Assembly (NCBI GenBank): GCA_008973525.1
Contig: WACJ01000226.1
Span: 434,001 to 498,000 of the forward strand
Source of the DNA: Stenopsyche tienmushanensis
Lineage: Eukaryota > Arthropoda > Insecta > Trichoptera > Stenopsychidae
Direction: 5' to 3'
Length of the DNA: 64,000 nt
This document shows, piece after piece, positions 1 through 11,100 of the stretch. Made by a program: the position numbers and the translations under genes. The notes under the pieces are model-generated. The model was not told the origin of the DNA. It saw only the letters and a program-made list of their open reading frames with translations, and did no database searches. Within the stretch, counting starts at the first letter, position 1. Every line of letters begins with the position of its first letter.

Positions 1-438
1 ACAGGACCGGTATCGACAGATCATCGGAGGCATGGGTTTGCGCCTTGAATGATTTGAAATATTTGGGTTTGGCCTATCATTGATGCGCGCTATATTGAGC
101 ATAACAGCCGAACAATTCACATCAATGCGCAAAATGATATCGCGCGTTCGGCACGAACGAAGCGCAATATCATTACGACGGCGGATGCAATTCAGCGTCA
201 TCGGACGCATGCAATTTGCTGGCGAACGTGCGACAGTTCGCCGTTGGGAATAAAAAATATCGAAAAACACAAACGCATTCAAAACATTTCATCCGGCCTC
301 GACTTACGAACACGCCGACGGAAATAATTGCGTCGTCGAACGACGGGATTGCACAGGTGAAATCATCGCGAGTCGCTTTTTGTGCGCATATTTAAACACT
401 CGCTAAGTCGCTATGAAATTTCATAGAAAAGATCGGAA
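1..438. other. CpG-rich unique sequence, no gene recognised
   Basis: This stretch is richer in G+C and in CpG than most of the window, with many CGCG, GCGC and GACGG words, and it ends abruptly at the MITE copy starting near 439. I see no convincing open frame, splice pattern or RNA fold. It could be regulatory or intronic sequence belonging to the same locus as the CpG-rich block at 4.1-5.6 kb, but that is only inference from composition. Confidence 0.4.
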
Positions 439-1040
439 AATCGAGACATTCCCGACGGAATCTGGACGCTTGGAAAGTGTCCTAACTACTATTGGTAATT
501 GGCGAGCTTAGGCGACGCCTAGGGGCAATAACTATCTAATCTATGTATACATATTAAATTTTTATATTAACCTTTCCCAATCGGTGATGTATCTACTACA
601 CCTCGACTCTAATAATGGGAATATCGATATGAAATATAATAGATACGGGCTTCAAAATTTTTGTATTCCTCCGTAATATAATTACGAATCACATCAAAGT
701 ATTATATTGTGTAAGTATTCATCTGCAGCGACGGAAATAAATAATTTGTGGGGGAAATCGGTAATTTTGCGAGTTTTAGTTCGTGTCTCAGCAGAATTTT
801 ATCAGTCACATTGATGGTGTTAAACGAAAATGGAGCTCAGGCGGTCATCAACTCGAACTAGAATTTAAATATGTGATGACGATACCTCCAACGAGCAATT
901 ATTGCATATTGCCATGTGTACGGGAGACAGCGACCGAAATTTTGCGTCCATTTCTACAAAACTATATTTCTTGAAAACTATTGAAAATCTCCGAAATCCC
1001 GGGATCGAAATATTGGCTCGGGATTGGATTCCCTAGTTAC
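439..1040 (+). repeat. MITE family M, copy 1 (left end missing)
   Basis: This is a non-coding dispersed element that recurs at 19381-19710 (minus), 32213-32710, 48631-49310, 61326-61923 and 62654-62723 (minus). All copies share blocks such as GGCGAGCTTAGGCGACGCC, CGGTGATGTATTTACTACAC and GGGAATATCGATATGAAAT. This copy lacks the left terminus but keeps the right one, ending GGGATTGGATTCCCTAGTTAC, whose core GGGAATCCAATCCC appears inverted at the left end of other copies. It has about 80 bp before the right terminus that the 48.6-kb copy lacks, so it helps define the full-length element. The 63-codon open frame inside it is non-coding chance. Confidence 0.85.
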
Positions 1041-1389
1041 GGCAATACATGACAGGGAAGAAAGCAAAGTATGTCATCAAATTTAACGAATTATGTTCAC
1101 CAAATGGATACATCCATAATCTATGTAGGATGGTTATTTGATAACGAACCTAAGGGAACTAAAAACGATGACAGTGTGGTAATAAGATTGATGAATCCAT
1201 TTATTTTCAAAGGATATCATATTTTTTTTAATAATATTTCATTATGTACTAAATTATATAGCAAAAAATGACACACACGACAGGGCATCGACTATTTTTG
1301 TGCAATTTTGTAAATGTGCACTTTTTTATGAATTGCGGCTAAATATTTGTGTATTTTTTGCAAATTTGTATATTTCGAAATCACCCAAG

Positions 1390-1662
1390 TTAAATATAGT
1401 ACAACAAAAATTGAATAGGATAAAAAGTCTCGACTCCTATTACTAGAAGAATTGCCATGAGGCAGATGACGCTACTGACAAAAATCAATGTCATTGATTC
1501 AAATGAAGGTTTAACTCCAATTTTATCTTCATAAATGGCGAAAATCGTTATTTCAGACGTGTGCGTAAAACAGTTAAGAATCGCGTATGCAAATGCAACA
1601 CATAGAATGTGCATTAATGCACAGTTTGCTCGATATCGCACCAAAAGTCTGGATGACCACAT
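1390..1662 (-). CDS. Hypothetical two-helix membrane protein or exon
   Basis: This is a 90-codon ATG-to-stop frame in sequence not shared with any repeat in the window. I do not recognise the product. Two hydrophobic stretches are plain: roughly residues 15-31 (ALMHILCVAFAYAILNCF) and 56-77 (MTLIFVSSVICLMAILLVIG), joined by a short polar loop containing YEDKIGVKP, which would suit a pair of transmembrane helices from a transporter or receptor exon. No signal peptide, Kozak context or clear splice sites decide between a small gene, an exon and chance. AT-rich DNA often yields hydrophobic chance frames, so confidence is low. Confidence 0.2.
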   Translation of the reverse strand: MWSSRLLVRYRANCALMHILCVAFAYAILNCFTHTSEITIFAIYEDKIGVKPSFESMTLIFVSSVICLMAILLVIGVETFYPIQFLLYYI

Positions 1663-1739
1663 TCTGAATCCACATTAGCGATTCAATCCACAAGTTTAAT
1701 TAAACTTCGGTTCAAATCTATCCAGATCGAAGCGAGCAA

Positions 1740-2640
1740 GTTGCATTCCGCGGATGGGGGCGGCGGAGGAGAACGTGACGTCGAATTATTGTTTGCGAAG
1801 CTCTACAAATACGGCGCGGAATTAGATCAACGTCACACGGAATCGAATGAAATATAACGGCCGCGAGGACGAGGACGACCCTCGAGCCGAAACCTGATAA
1901 AATCGAAGCCCAAAAAAACGAAAGAAAGAAACGAGGCGAGCGAGAGAGGCGATCGGCGTCAGAAAGGGGACCCCCGAAAAGGCGAGTGGCGTTTAGTCAC
2001 CCCTAGCAACAGAGGCCGATTTGAATTTTAGATGGGTCAACCCTCGGCACAAACTTGAAATTTCGGCAATTCAAAAGAGAACCGGAAATACGAATGCCAA
2101 AATTCTAAAACCGGTCCCCCTAAAAAAAAAACAACCCTCTCTTATCCCACATTGTGCTCCGCTGTGCAGGTATCCGCACATCGCCTATCGTGCACGCCGC
2201 GCCGAATCCTAGCCGCGGGCACACTATACCTGTTTAGGGCTATAACTATTCTTATCGCGGTTAGGTATGTCATTTTTTGTTCCGAAGAAGGGAGCGATGG
2301 CTGTTTTCCCACGGCCGTCGGAGGAGTTCCGCTAAACCAGTCACCGACTTTGCATCCCATCTAACGGAATTTAGCATCGCCATGGCAGCCCAAAACCGCA
2401 TCAAGAGCAAGACGGAACAGCCTCCCACATGACAGCCGATGCGACACCTCCCGACCATGGCCAGACTACACGCCGAAAGCGAATCGGCCCAGTGAGTCAC
2501 GTTACAATTTCCAAATGACTCATTTACATTTATACACTCGACGTCGCCCAGCGCAGGGATATTCAAGCAATCCGTACGATGGACAACCCCTAATAAATCG
2601 ATGCTTTCAGTCAATTTGTTGCGTGACATCAACTTGCGTG
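1740..2640. other. GC-rich stretch with A-tract, no gene recognised
   Basis: The first 260 bases are CpG-rich and contain a CRE-like TGACGTCG near 1778 and purine-rich GAGCGAGAGAGGCG. A run of nine to ten A's lies near 2125, followed by another GC-richer segment to about 2640 with overlapping open frames on both strands that look like composition effects. There may be an old retroposed sequence after the A-run, read from the minus strand, but I found no box A/box B pair or target duplication. Confidence 0.3.
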
Positions 2641-4099
2641 ATTCTAGTGCATCTTCTTACATGAATCAAGTGCAGCATGGATTTAAATGCAGCAACAATT
2701 TATGCGATTCGACTCGCGCGCATGAACTTGATTTATGTCAATCAAACTTGTTGATTGTGCATTCTGTTTACCCATCCGTTATCAATATTTAGAGATGACA
2801 TCATGCATGTTTATTATATTTGAATTCAGAGATAGCAGCTCATCAAACTGACTAATAAGTGCTTAACACACTAGATACGGGGATACTTCGCGCGTGTCTG
2901 CATCCTGATGCGCCCTATCTTGCATCGTCGCCGATACAACAACTATAATTAAATACTTTTAACTTAATTAATATGTTTATCAAGATGGTACTCGGCAATC
3001 ATTCCGCCAACTGTTCTCATACTGATTTTACACAAAATAATTGCCACATACCATATGTTATTTAGTGATATTGATGACATACGATACAAATTCGTATTTG
3101 TTGAATTGAAATGCGAGTCGATTTATAACCGCAACTATAAATTCATATCATTTTTACCATATTGTTAACTAATAGATAAGCGCTTTTTTAACAAGCTTCT
3201 TAAATGGGATTTAAATATTTTAATGGGACATTTCAATGATCTGCTTCATAATTTATGGCCCACAAATATTAGGGTCGGGAGTCGTTTCCCGGACAATACT
3301 CTCGGGATATTTTGTAGTTTATGATTCGCAATAAATCCATCAAGATTTGACATAAATGCGCTCAATTTTTAATTGCTTCAGTCATATTCATCAATATCTA
3401 TATTGATACAATTCTAAAATAGACATTTGTGTCGAATAAAAATGGATTACAAAAGCGATTTTCGACATGCTCAATTTGGTGGCCCGCAGATCATCGTTCA
3501 ATCGAAGCTGCAAATCCTAAATTGTGGAATTGGAGCGCGCCATAAGCTTGCGCAACAAGTCGTACAAAAAGTCGATCGATCGAATATTCGCGGCGATGCG
3601 CGATGGTGTTGCATCGCTTCGCATTTACATCGCAAATAACAAAAATTGATACTCCAAGCAGCAAATCATTCATAATCTATCCGGGCGTGTCTACCGTGTG
3701 TATACGTAGCGTAAAGCAACCAACTTTTTATATATTGCACAAACAGCTTAATATTTAGCGTGAAAACAGATAAAAAGCTAATATCGAGCATCAGTGCAAA
3801 TTAACTACTATTCGTAGGAGTTCAGATCATATCATCATCATTCCGACGCGAATACATAAAACACACAAAATGCATGTATAAGATTATCATCGGCGTTATG
3901 AGACACGTGTTTATGATACCATTGAGACGGTGATTGAAGTGAAAAAAAGTCGCGCGATGGGTTTCCATATGGATCCAAATTACAAAGAGATCTTTGTAAT
4001 GTTCAATAATGCAGTGATAAACTTCCATAGGGGATCGATTATGGCGCATTTGTATTTATGTGCATATGACGAGCGATAAGATACGAGCATTAAACGGTC
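2641..4099. other. AT-rich stretch with nothing recognised
   Basis: Only short chance frames are present. The segment 3427-3680 is locally richer in CpG (CGATCGATCG, CGGCGATGCG) but shows no codon structure. No repeat shared with the rest of the window was seen. Confidence 0.4.
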
Positions 4100-5640
4100 C
4101 TAATTCCTATTTATCGCGCGCATTTTTTTGATGTCGAATATTTTTATCGCATTGTTTATCGGTCCGGTTTGTTTGAGTCGTCGGTGGTTTTGCCCGGGTG
4201 CCTTCTTCGGGAGGGTCGGAAAATGCGCGACTTTTTACGCGCATCTTTTTACGCGCTTAGCTCGAGAATTGAGCGCGGCGTCGCTTCGCGTAATCGTAAA
4301 CAACGAATCGGCGGCGATTTTTTCACTTTACAACACCATAGCGTAAATATACGCGATTGTGTTCGGAATCGATATGTTGGCATTTTTGTATGAAAATTAT
4401 TGCTTCGGTGTTAAATTCGCTCGCAGTCGCGCGCCGCGCTCGATCGATCCCGGCCCCCCAGTGGTTAAATCCGAATTTGTATAGATCGAACGAAGGATGT
4501 AACGGGCCTCGAATGGTCTACGCCCCCCGTTAAGGGTCGGGCCCTATGATTCGTCGCTTTGCAACGCTATCATCATCCGTGGCAAATCTCCGCACGCGTA
4601 AAATGAAGTCAATCGAGGCATCGATATAATTCGGGGAGCAAAATAATCGATGGCGAGGCGTCTATGCGAGCCGCAATTAAAGACGCATCCCGATTGGTCG
4701 ATTTCGAATATTCAAATGCGCGAATTAAAAATAAGCAATATAAAAAACAAATGACGCGGTCCGATTGAACTGTTTGCATTGGTGATGTCGATGGACCGCT
4801 TGTGCGTCTATATTGCATATATTTGAATTTATGAATGATTTATGGCGGATTTGGCCGAAATGCGAAGCGCTCGGGGGGCCAATTTTTTTTTAGCGGGCGT
4901 CACGGACGCATCAAATAGAAAATAGATGTTCAAAATGGCGCTTTTGACGCGCGGGAAAATCGACGGATTTGAGTCCTCGTTTGAAATTGCGTGACCTTCG
5001 AGTCCGAAAGGATGAAGCGATCTGGGCGGGCGCACGCATGGACGAGTCGCGGGCGTTCTTCGGCAACGCCGGCTCGAACACATGGCGTCGCGTAAATACA
5101 TGCCGCTCGACGTTCGAGAACTCGCGCACGCACGCACGCACGAACACACTTGCACGTCACGATCACATTCACAGGCACAAAAGCTCGAAAGGCCGCGCGC
5201 GCGTTCTTCCGCCGGCGTCCGCGCTAAATATTCGGGAATGCCGCTGAGGCACGCCCCCGTATTATTTAAGGAATGCACGAACCTTTGTTGGTCCGAATCG
5301 TCGGGCTCGAAGATCTGGTCGTGTCCCTCCTGCGAGAGCGCGAGATCGGCGAATTGCTCCATGTTGGTCATCGGCGGTTCGGGGACGCGCTGCGTCGACA
5401 CGTGGTCCCGACAATAATGAGAGCCGGCGTATCGCGCGCGTTACATAACAGGCGGAGTGGTGGGGGTCGCAGCGAGCCGAGAGTGGGGGAAAGCGTGCAC
5501 CCCTCGAGCGCGGGAAAGTGCCGCCAGCGGCGGACCGAGCTGCACTACTGTCTACCCGCGAGCTCAGAGCGCGATCTGCGCAGCCTCCCGCCGCGCACAA
5601 CACATTTAATTCTTCAAAATATACAACCCTTGGAAAAGCC
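4100..5640. promoter_or_regulatory. CpG-rich island, probable promoter/first-exon region
   Basis: About 1.5 kb stands out from the AT-rich surroundings by dense CG dinucleotides (for example TACGCGCATCTTTTTACGCGC near 4237, a CGCACGCACGCACGCACG microsatellite near 5130, and GCCGCGCGCGCG near 5191). In many arthropod genomes such islands of normalised CpG mark promoters of broadly expressed genes. It encloses the candidate coding exon at 5283-5371 on the minus strand, so transcription would run leftwards. The many overlapping open frames here on both strands are what high GC with few stop codons produces and are not listed as genes. No TATA box or initiator could be assigned with confidence. 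Confidence 0.45.
5283..5371 (-). CDS. Candidate N-terminal coding exon of an unrecognised host gene
   Basis: Read on the minus strand, two in-frame ATGs (5371 and 5362) open a frame starting MTNMEQFADLALSQEG and continuing with an acidic segment QIFEPDDSDQQ. The second ATG sits in a strong Kozak context (AACATGG). Nearly every codon ends in G or C, unlike the AT-rich background, which is the best argument for real coding. The bias fades right after CAACAAAG, where GTTCGT offers a possible, non-consensus splice donor at 5282/5281. The frame can be extended upstream to a stop near 5440 without a better start. I could not identify the family. It might be the start of a regulatory protein with an acidic N-terminus, or just a chance frame inside a CpG island. 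Confidence 0.35.
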
Positions 5641-5649
5641 ATCACCGAA

Positions 5650-8600
5650 TCTCTAATTATAGCGACGCAATTTCACCTCCAACATTTAAATCAATCCGGA
5701 ATCATCGCTCTTCTTTTCAGCACGCCAACAAATAATTCACTTTATCATAGCAACAAAAAAATCATATATTACATAAATTTAATTGCGTTAAAAACGAGGT
5801 ATCCAATCGCGTTTTTTGGTCGATTGAGAAGTAATTTTTTTTTACCTCTCCACTCCTCTCCACCGGATCAAACCAAATTAAAAATGACTCGCTTACTACA
5901 TAAATAACTTAAATACTACATACATAATTTTATAATCATATTTAAATATTATCAAATATTCACCGCATGCCGCTTTGCCCAGCGATCAATAATATAAAAC
6001 AAAATACGACCATACCCTGGATTTTCCCCCGACAATGCGCAGTCGAAAAGCAAAATACATTACGGCTAAGCATTCTGATCCCTCGATAATTTTCATTTAT
6101 CGAGAAAAAAATAAATATTGCATATTTTCCAGTTTGGTCCCACTCTGACCAATTAAATATCATTTGATTGTACCCGGTAGGCACTAAACGCCGAAGTTCG
6201 AATACTTTGATGCGACATAATTACCCCTTGCTAATACAATTTGACTAATATTTTTTACGGCCTAACTACATTTGATTACTCCTAAATACTACTTAAACAA
6301 TTTTATTTATTTTAACCATTGACCACTTGATTAGTACTTATTTACAGATTAAATACTTTTTTAACAGCAAGCTGATACTCAGTTTATCTACTATTCATTG
6401 CTACTTTTACAAACCATGGCTTGCTTGTCACTCGCTATCTCTTACATGATCGACCCTACCCAAAAAATAAGATGGATGTAACCCCTTCCTGTAAATGGAT
6501 ATTGAAAAGGCCCATAGTTCTACAATTATATATATAATAGGCTGCACTTTGATGATGATGATCTTAGTGTGGAATTGAAATAAAACATCTATAAATATGG
6601 TACTCGTACGTGTCGAGACATTTTAATTTTATGCCCCCGAAACCCTCCAAATTCGAAATGTCCGATTTGTATCGAATAAAAGCAAGTATAACGGGATACA
6701 AGGCACAGAACGCTCAACTGATATTGTATGAGATTCCAGAATTCCATCAAAAGAATTCCAAGAACAACGGAACGGATGTTTGCTCCAAGTGTTTCTATAA
6801 TAGATAATGGCAACAGCTTGGACTGATTGGTTCGTAGAAAAATTCAAAAGGATTAAATGAAAGATAAATGTTTTATTAATACAATGTCAGTTTGTCTCCT
6901 AAATTGTGTCTGTTCTCCAGGACCGTTGCAAAGCAGGTGCAAAAGTATGTGCATTACATGAACCAAAATTGATTGACTCTGTTCGTTTTTACAATATATA
7001 CTAAGTTATCAAATCCCTCTTTTCTCCGTTATCGTTAGGTTCAGGTTCATCGGATCGCGAGGCGCTCATTCGTCATATCAGCGGTCAGAAAATCGGACCG
7101 ATTGAGCATACAAACCTTATGGACACTCCGTCTTCTTTTAGGGCTTTTATAATTTGGTCGGGTACTTTTGGAACTATTTTTTGTATATTATTTTAAAACG
7201 TACATTATAATAGTATCTAATATATTGCATTTATAATAGTATTAGTCAACTTTAAACTGCGAGATAGCGCAATGCACCCACTGTCCAAAACAAATCACAA
7301 GCATAGGGTCAAACACAGCTGAACTAGCGAGACATCTTGAAATGGTACATCGGATTTTTTTTTAATAAAAACACAAAAAAAGACATAACAGATGCGAAAA
7401 CAATTAAAATATTCCAACCACCAATAATTTCGTTAAGAGGAAAACGCTTCCATAAATCGTTGTCCGGCTAGCTGCGCTGAATGGTTTTTCCATAAGAGGG
7501 ACTACGAATAGTGATTCCATTCGTGAATATATTACACTAAATGGGTTTTCATTACAAAAAAAATAATCCGACATAATAAGATTCATCTCAAAATTTTACA
7601 AAGAAAAATTAAATGAAGTCATTTCCAATATAAAAGGCTTAAAAGAAGTGAATGCTCGCTTTAGCCTATATATATAAATCTATACATAATTCCCGGGGAA
7701 GTACCGGGACTTTGCATTTATCATGTCTCGAATCCCGGGACTTTGAAAAAGCCGAGACATTAGAATCCCTACTTGTAAGTCGACATTATATCGTCAAATG
7801 GATTTACGCTTCCACTCTATATGACGCCAAAATTTTAAACTCCTGTATATACCACATACAATAGACCCGCGGTAATCCGACAAAAGTACTGCTCCCGACC
7901 CCTTATAATCCGGATTTTTTTGGAAAAGAGTACTTGTAATCCATAAAAATGGTGATATATATATATTAGTTATAAGCTGGTACTATCCCTAACCTTAAAT
8001 AAATAAGAGTGGAAAGGGTTAATATATAACACATCATTTAGTACCACTTAATGACAGCCATCTTAGTAGCAGCGCCGATATATCGTCGCATCAATGTTCG
8101 AATCGCAAGTGAACTTCATAAAACGTTGTATGAAACTCGAATTTAACACGTTCGTTGCTGGGTGTGAATCGGCGAAGTATCTCGCGTACACTCAAAACAC
8201 AGAGCGATTAGCTGAAATAGCGATGCGATACTGTAATCTATGCGATAAATGCGATCAAATTGAATATGTAACATAAGTGGCGGATTTAGTACTTGATAGG
8301 CCTTTGGGGACAATTGAAAATTTATTCAGCCAGGGATAAATTCTGACATTTACGCCATGAATTTGTGCAGTTTGTGTGATTTCTTAAGTCCCTTGAATTA
8401 AACAGGGAGTCGGGCAATTTTTGAGGCTCGAAAATAGAAAGCAGTCTGACAATTTTCTGATTTCATATCAAGGGATAGATTTTGCATAGAAGTGATGAAT
8501 TTTGGATAATGATGCTACTCCCGTATAATACACGAGACGTCATATAGTTGCCAGTCAAGATTTTGTCAAGAAAAGTTTCATACCACGTATCATGCCATTA

Positions 8601-10980
8601 GTGACTGACAGTACTCGACTTGGTGAAATAGTCTTTGTGCGCCGACAGTCACACGCTTAACCATTTTTAACATATGATCTGACTAACAGACACACTTTAT
8701 AAAATAGCTATATGCCAAAAAAATGTACCCGACACGATACGTGTTAAGTCTTGGGATCCGACAAATCGTCTCTGTCATGGAAGACCCGATTTTCCCGACG
8801 GCTTCTCTGATCTCGTAACTGTGATCTTTATCTTAGCGGAATCGTTTTTTCTAGTGGAGGATATGATTCAGAGGGCAACACCCAGCACCCCTGCCCTAAA
8901 TTACAAATTGCCATCGCATTTATTTATAGGAACAACTATAATAAATTTTAATGTCGTGTATCTAAAAGTAACATATTTGAAATAAGAAATCTCTAGAAAA
9001 TGTTAAGTCCAACGCTATAAAATGGAATTTCTATGATACTAAAAAAAGAGACAAATACTGGAACACCAGGAGGCGAAAAAATATATTTAAAAAGGTTTCA
9101 ACATGTCCTAATTGTCCAAAATCAACTCAAATCGGTTTAAAAAACGAAATTGATTACTCCATTTTTTTCTAATGATTTTCAACTATTTGTATGATTTTCA
9201 ACATATATATACTAAAATACCTTTTTTTCCGTAATATTTAAATTTTGTAGTTGTAGATTTTGCGGTCTGCATTAAAAAGGATGAAATATATAAGCATACT
9301 GATTTTTAAATACCCTATATTAAAACTTGAAAATCATGCATTAACATCAACAAATATTTCAGGTTTTGTCTATATGTTAATATGATAATTTGGTTTTTTT
9401 CTGTCTTACAAAACTATCAATTATCAATGTTAATAGTCAATACTAACATTCCCTTTGTGTTTTGAATCCTTGTACACTCAAAGCCTTCTAAAAATATATA
9501 TTTTTAGCGATCTTCAATGCGTATTTTTATGCTTTCTAGCGATTATTGGTGAGCGATGCTGCATTTTATCTCCAATATCGCACAAGTATTTCACGAATTC
9601 TAAACTTGGTTAGAAGCATATCCAACATTTTATTCTGTGAACATCAGATTTATTTATGAAAGGCAGTAGCATGGAAAGCGGACACATAGCACAATGCATC
9701 GGCCGTCGTTTCATTATTCTAAGAATTTATATAAAGCATGCACTACAGAATCTATTTCGAAATATGGGTCAATCAATATCAAAGCTGCCATACCCATTTC
9801 TAAATGGTCGATGCCCCGTTGGAGCTCTGGGATCATTCGCAAAGCAATATAAATATCATATCAGCATAGAGATTAAATTACGAATTATAATTGACACACG
9901 ATTGGCCTTGTGAAAGCTCCAAATACACGCATAAATATCGCACCAACTTTTAAAAAAACGCACATATGAGTATATCCTTATAAGGCATTTATACTATGCC
10001 ATTTAAAAGTCACAATACTAACTTGTTACATTGCTCTATGTATGCACTAAGGGGCTCTTTTCAATTAAATCGGCATTTGAAATATATTTGTATCATTAAA
10101 ATCGATTTTAAATACTACCAAAAACGTCTTTTGGATACATTCAACCCGGTGGCCCACCGAGACAATGATCCCGAATAAAAACATTGAAAATCATCGATTG
10201 TATCAAATTTACAGCATATGATGATGATGATCCAAATTCAGATGGATATTCAGATATATTATTTCTGCATTGTGGCTATTATACAATGGCTATGTACCAA
10301 TAAGAACTTTAGATTAACACCCCTCAAATACATTTGATAGGACGGGATCTATGAGCGAGGCAAGATTCCTTATAAGGATTTGTCAATGGGGAATATAGCT
10401 GGAAATGGCCATCAAAAGCTAACTACTTTGAATGATTTCTTTATTATTTTACAAGCTTCTCATAATGATACATAATCTCAATAATTTACTATGAAACTGA
10501 TCGGACTTATTTTTTTCAATTGTATGGATCAATTTCATCTATTCCCCAACAAATATCTATAATCTTTAAGTTAAAAAAATATTGACCAATTTATCGATAT
10601 AAACAATGTTTCTGATCGCTTTTACGCGTGGCTCATATATTATTCCAGGATATAAACATTTGCCTGCATACAATTCAACGTGTACGATAGTTTGAGAACC
10701 GTTTTTTTTTTATATATAAAAGGCATTTGAATAGAGCACTCCATATGGATTGAGTAGTACTCGGCTACCTAAATGGCATGTGATGTGGAAAGCATTCCAG
10801 CAGCTAATTAATGCCTCGGAATCAAATAATGGAGAAAAAATTACTTCCTACGGGATAAAATATGAAGAATGCAATCGCTCCGATATTTGCTGGGATTCGT
10901 GGAATAAACATTTTGCATTTTCATGGTGAAAGACGCTTTAAAAAATACAAATTTTTCATTCGTTCTCTGAATCATTTTGC
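5650..10980. other. Long AT-rich stretch, no gene; minor repeat traces
   Basis: No frame longer than about 85 codons and no recognisable protein homology. Small items: a pogo/Tigger-like terminal motif (CCCCTTATAATCCGG with CCGCGGTAATCCG) near 7866-7915; two copies of CCCGGGACTTTG about 55 bp apart near 7680-7745; a GATGATGATGAT run near 6551 and 10219; a TGGCGGATTTAG motif near 8279. A slightly GC-richer patch at 7030-7140 and another at 8750-8900 show no convincing codon structure. Confidence 0.4.
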
Positions 10981-10984
10981 ATTG

Positions 10985-11100
10985 TAAGGAGTACTTCGAA
11001 CCGAGACTGAACCGATAACCGGTACAACCGCTATTTTTGCCGGAACCGAACCGATATAAATATTTGGAACTAACCCGGAATGAAATCCCTGTAATTTTCA
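10985..11100 (-). repeat. Repeat R3, terminal ACCGGTT-rich segment
   Basis: The minus strand carries CCGGCAAAAATAGCGG followed by alternating ACCGGTT/TCGGTTC words ending in GGTTCGAAG. The same terminal segment occurs at 49770-49905, 41390-41490, 30950-31080 and, more diverged, at other sites. It is one end of repeat family R3, described at 49466. Confidence 0.65.

Noticed and set aside
783..974. 63-codon frame beginning SQQNFISHIDG
   Set aside because: Lies within non-coding MITE-M. The same region in other copies is broken.
2142..2632. Overlapping frames of 70-120 codons on both strands
   Set aside because: No codon bias or homology, and frames on opposite strands overlap; composition effect in a GC-richer patch.
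5128..5160. GCAC-type microsatellite read as a regulatory array
   Set aside because: Simple-sequence slippage inside a CpG-rich region explains it; no regular binding-site structure is seen.
4829..5656. Several overlapping frames of 78-190 codons on both strands in the CpG-rich block
   Set aside because: High GC with few stops creates long frames in every direction. Only the short GC3-biased stretch at 5283-5371 has codon structure and a plausible start; the 190-codon frame runs through an apparent splice donor into non-coding sequence.
8277..8540. Possible repeat shared with 31165-31285 (GCGGATTT-GTACTTG and GGATAATGA-GC-ACTCCCG words)
   Set aside because: The two short words occur in different relative orientation at the two places, so a common element is not demonstrated.
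10201..10240. GATGATGATGAT run as a possible CRISPR-like or satellite array
   Set aside because: A short trinucleotide run without spacers or long-range periodicity. No CRISPR array exists in the window.
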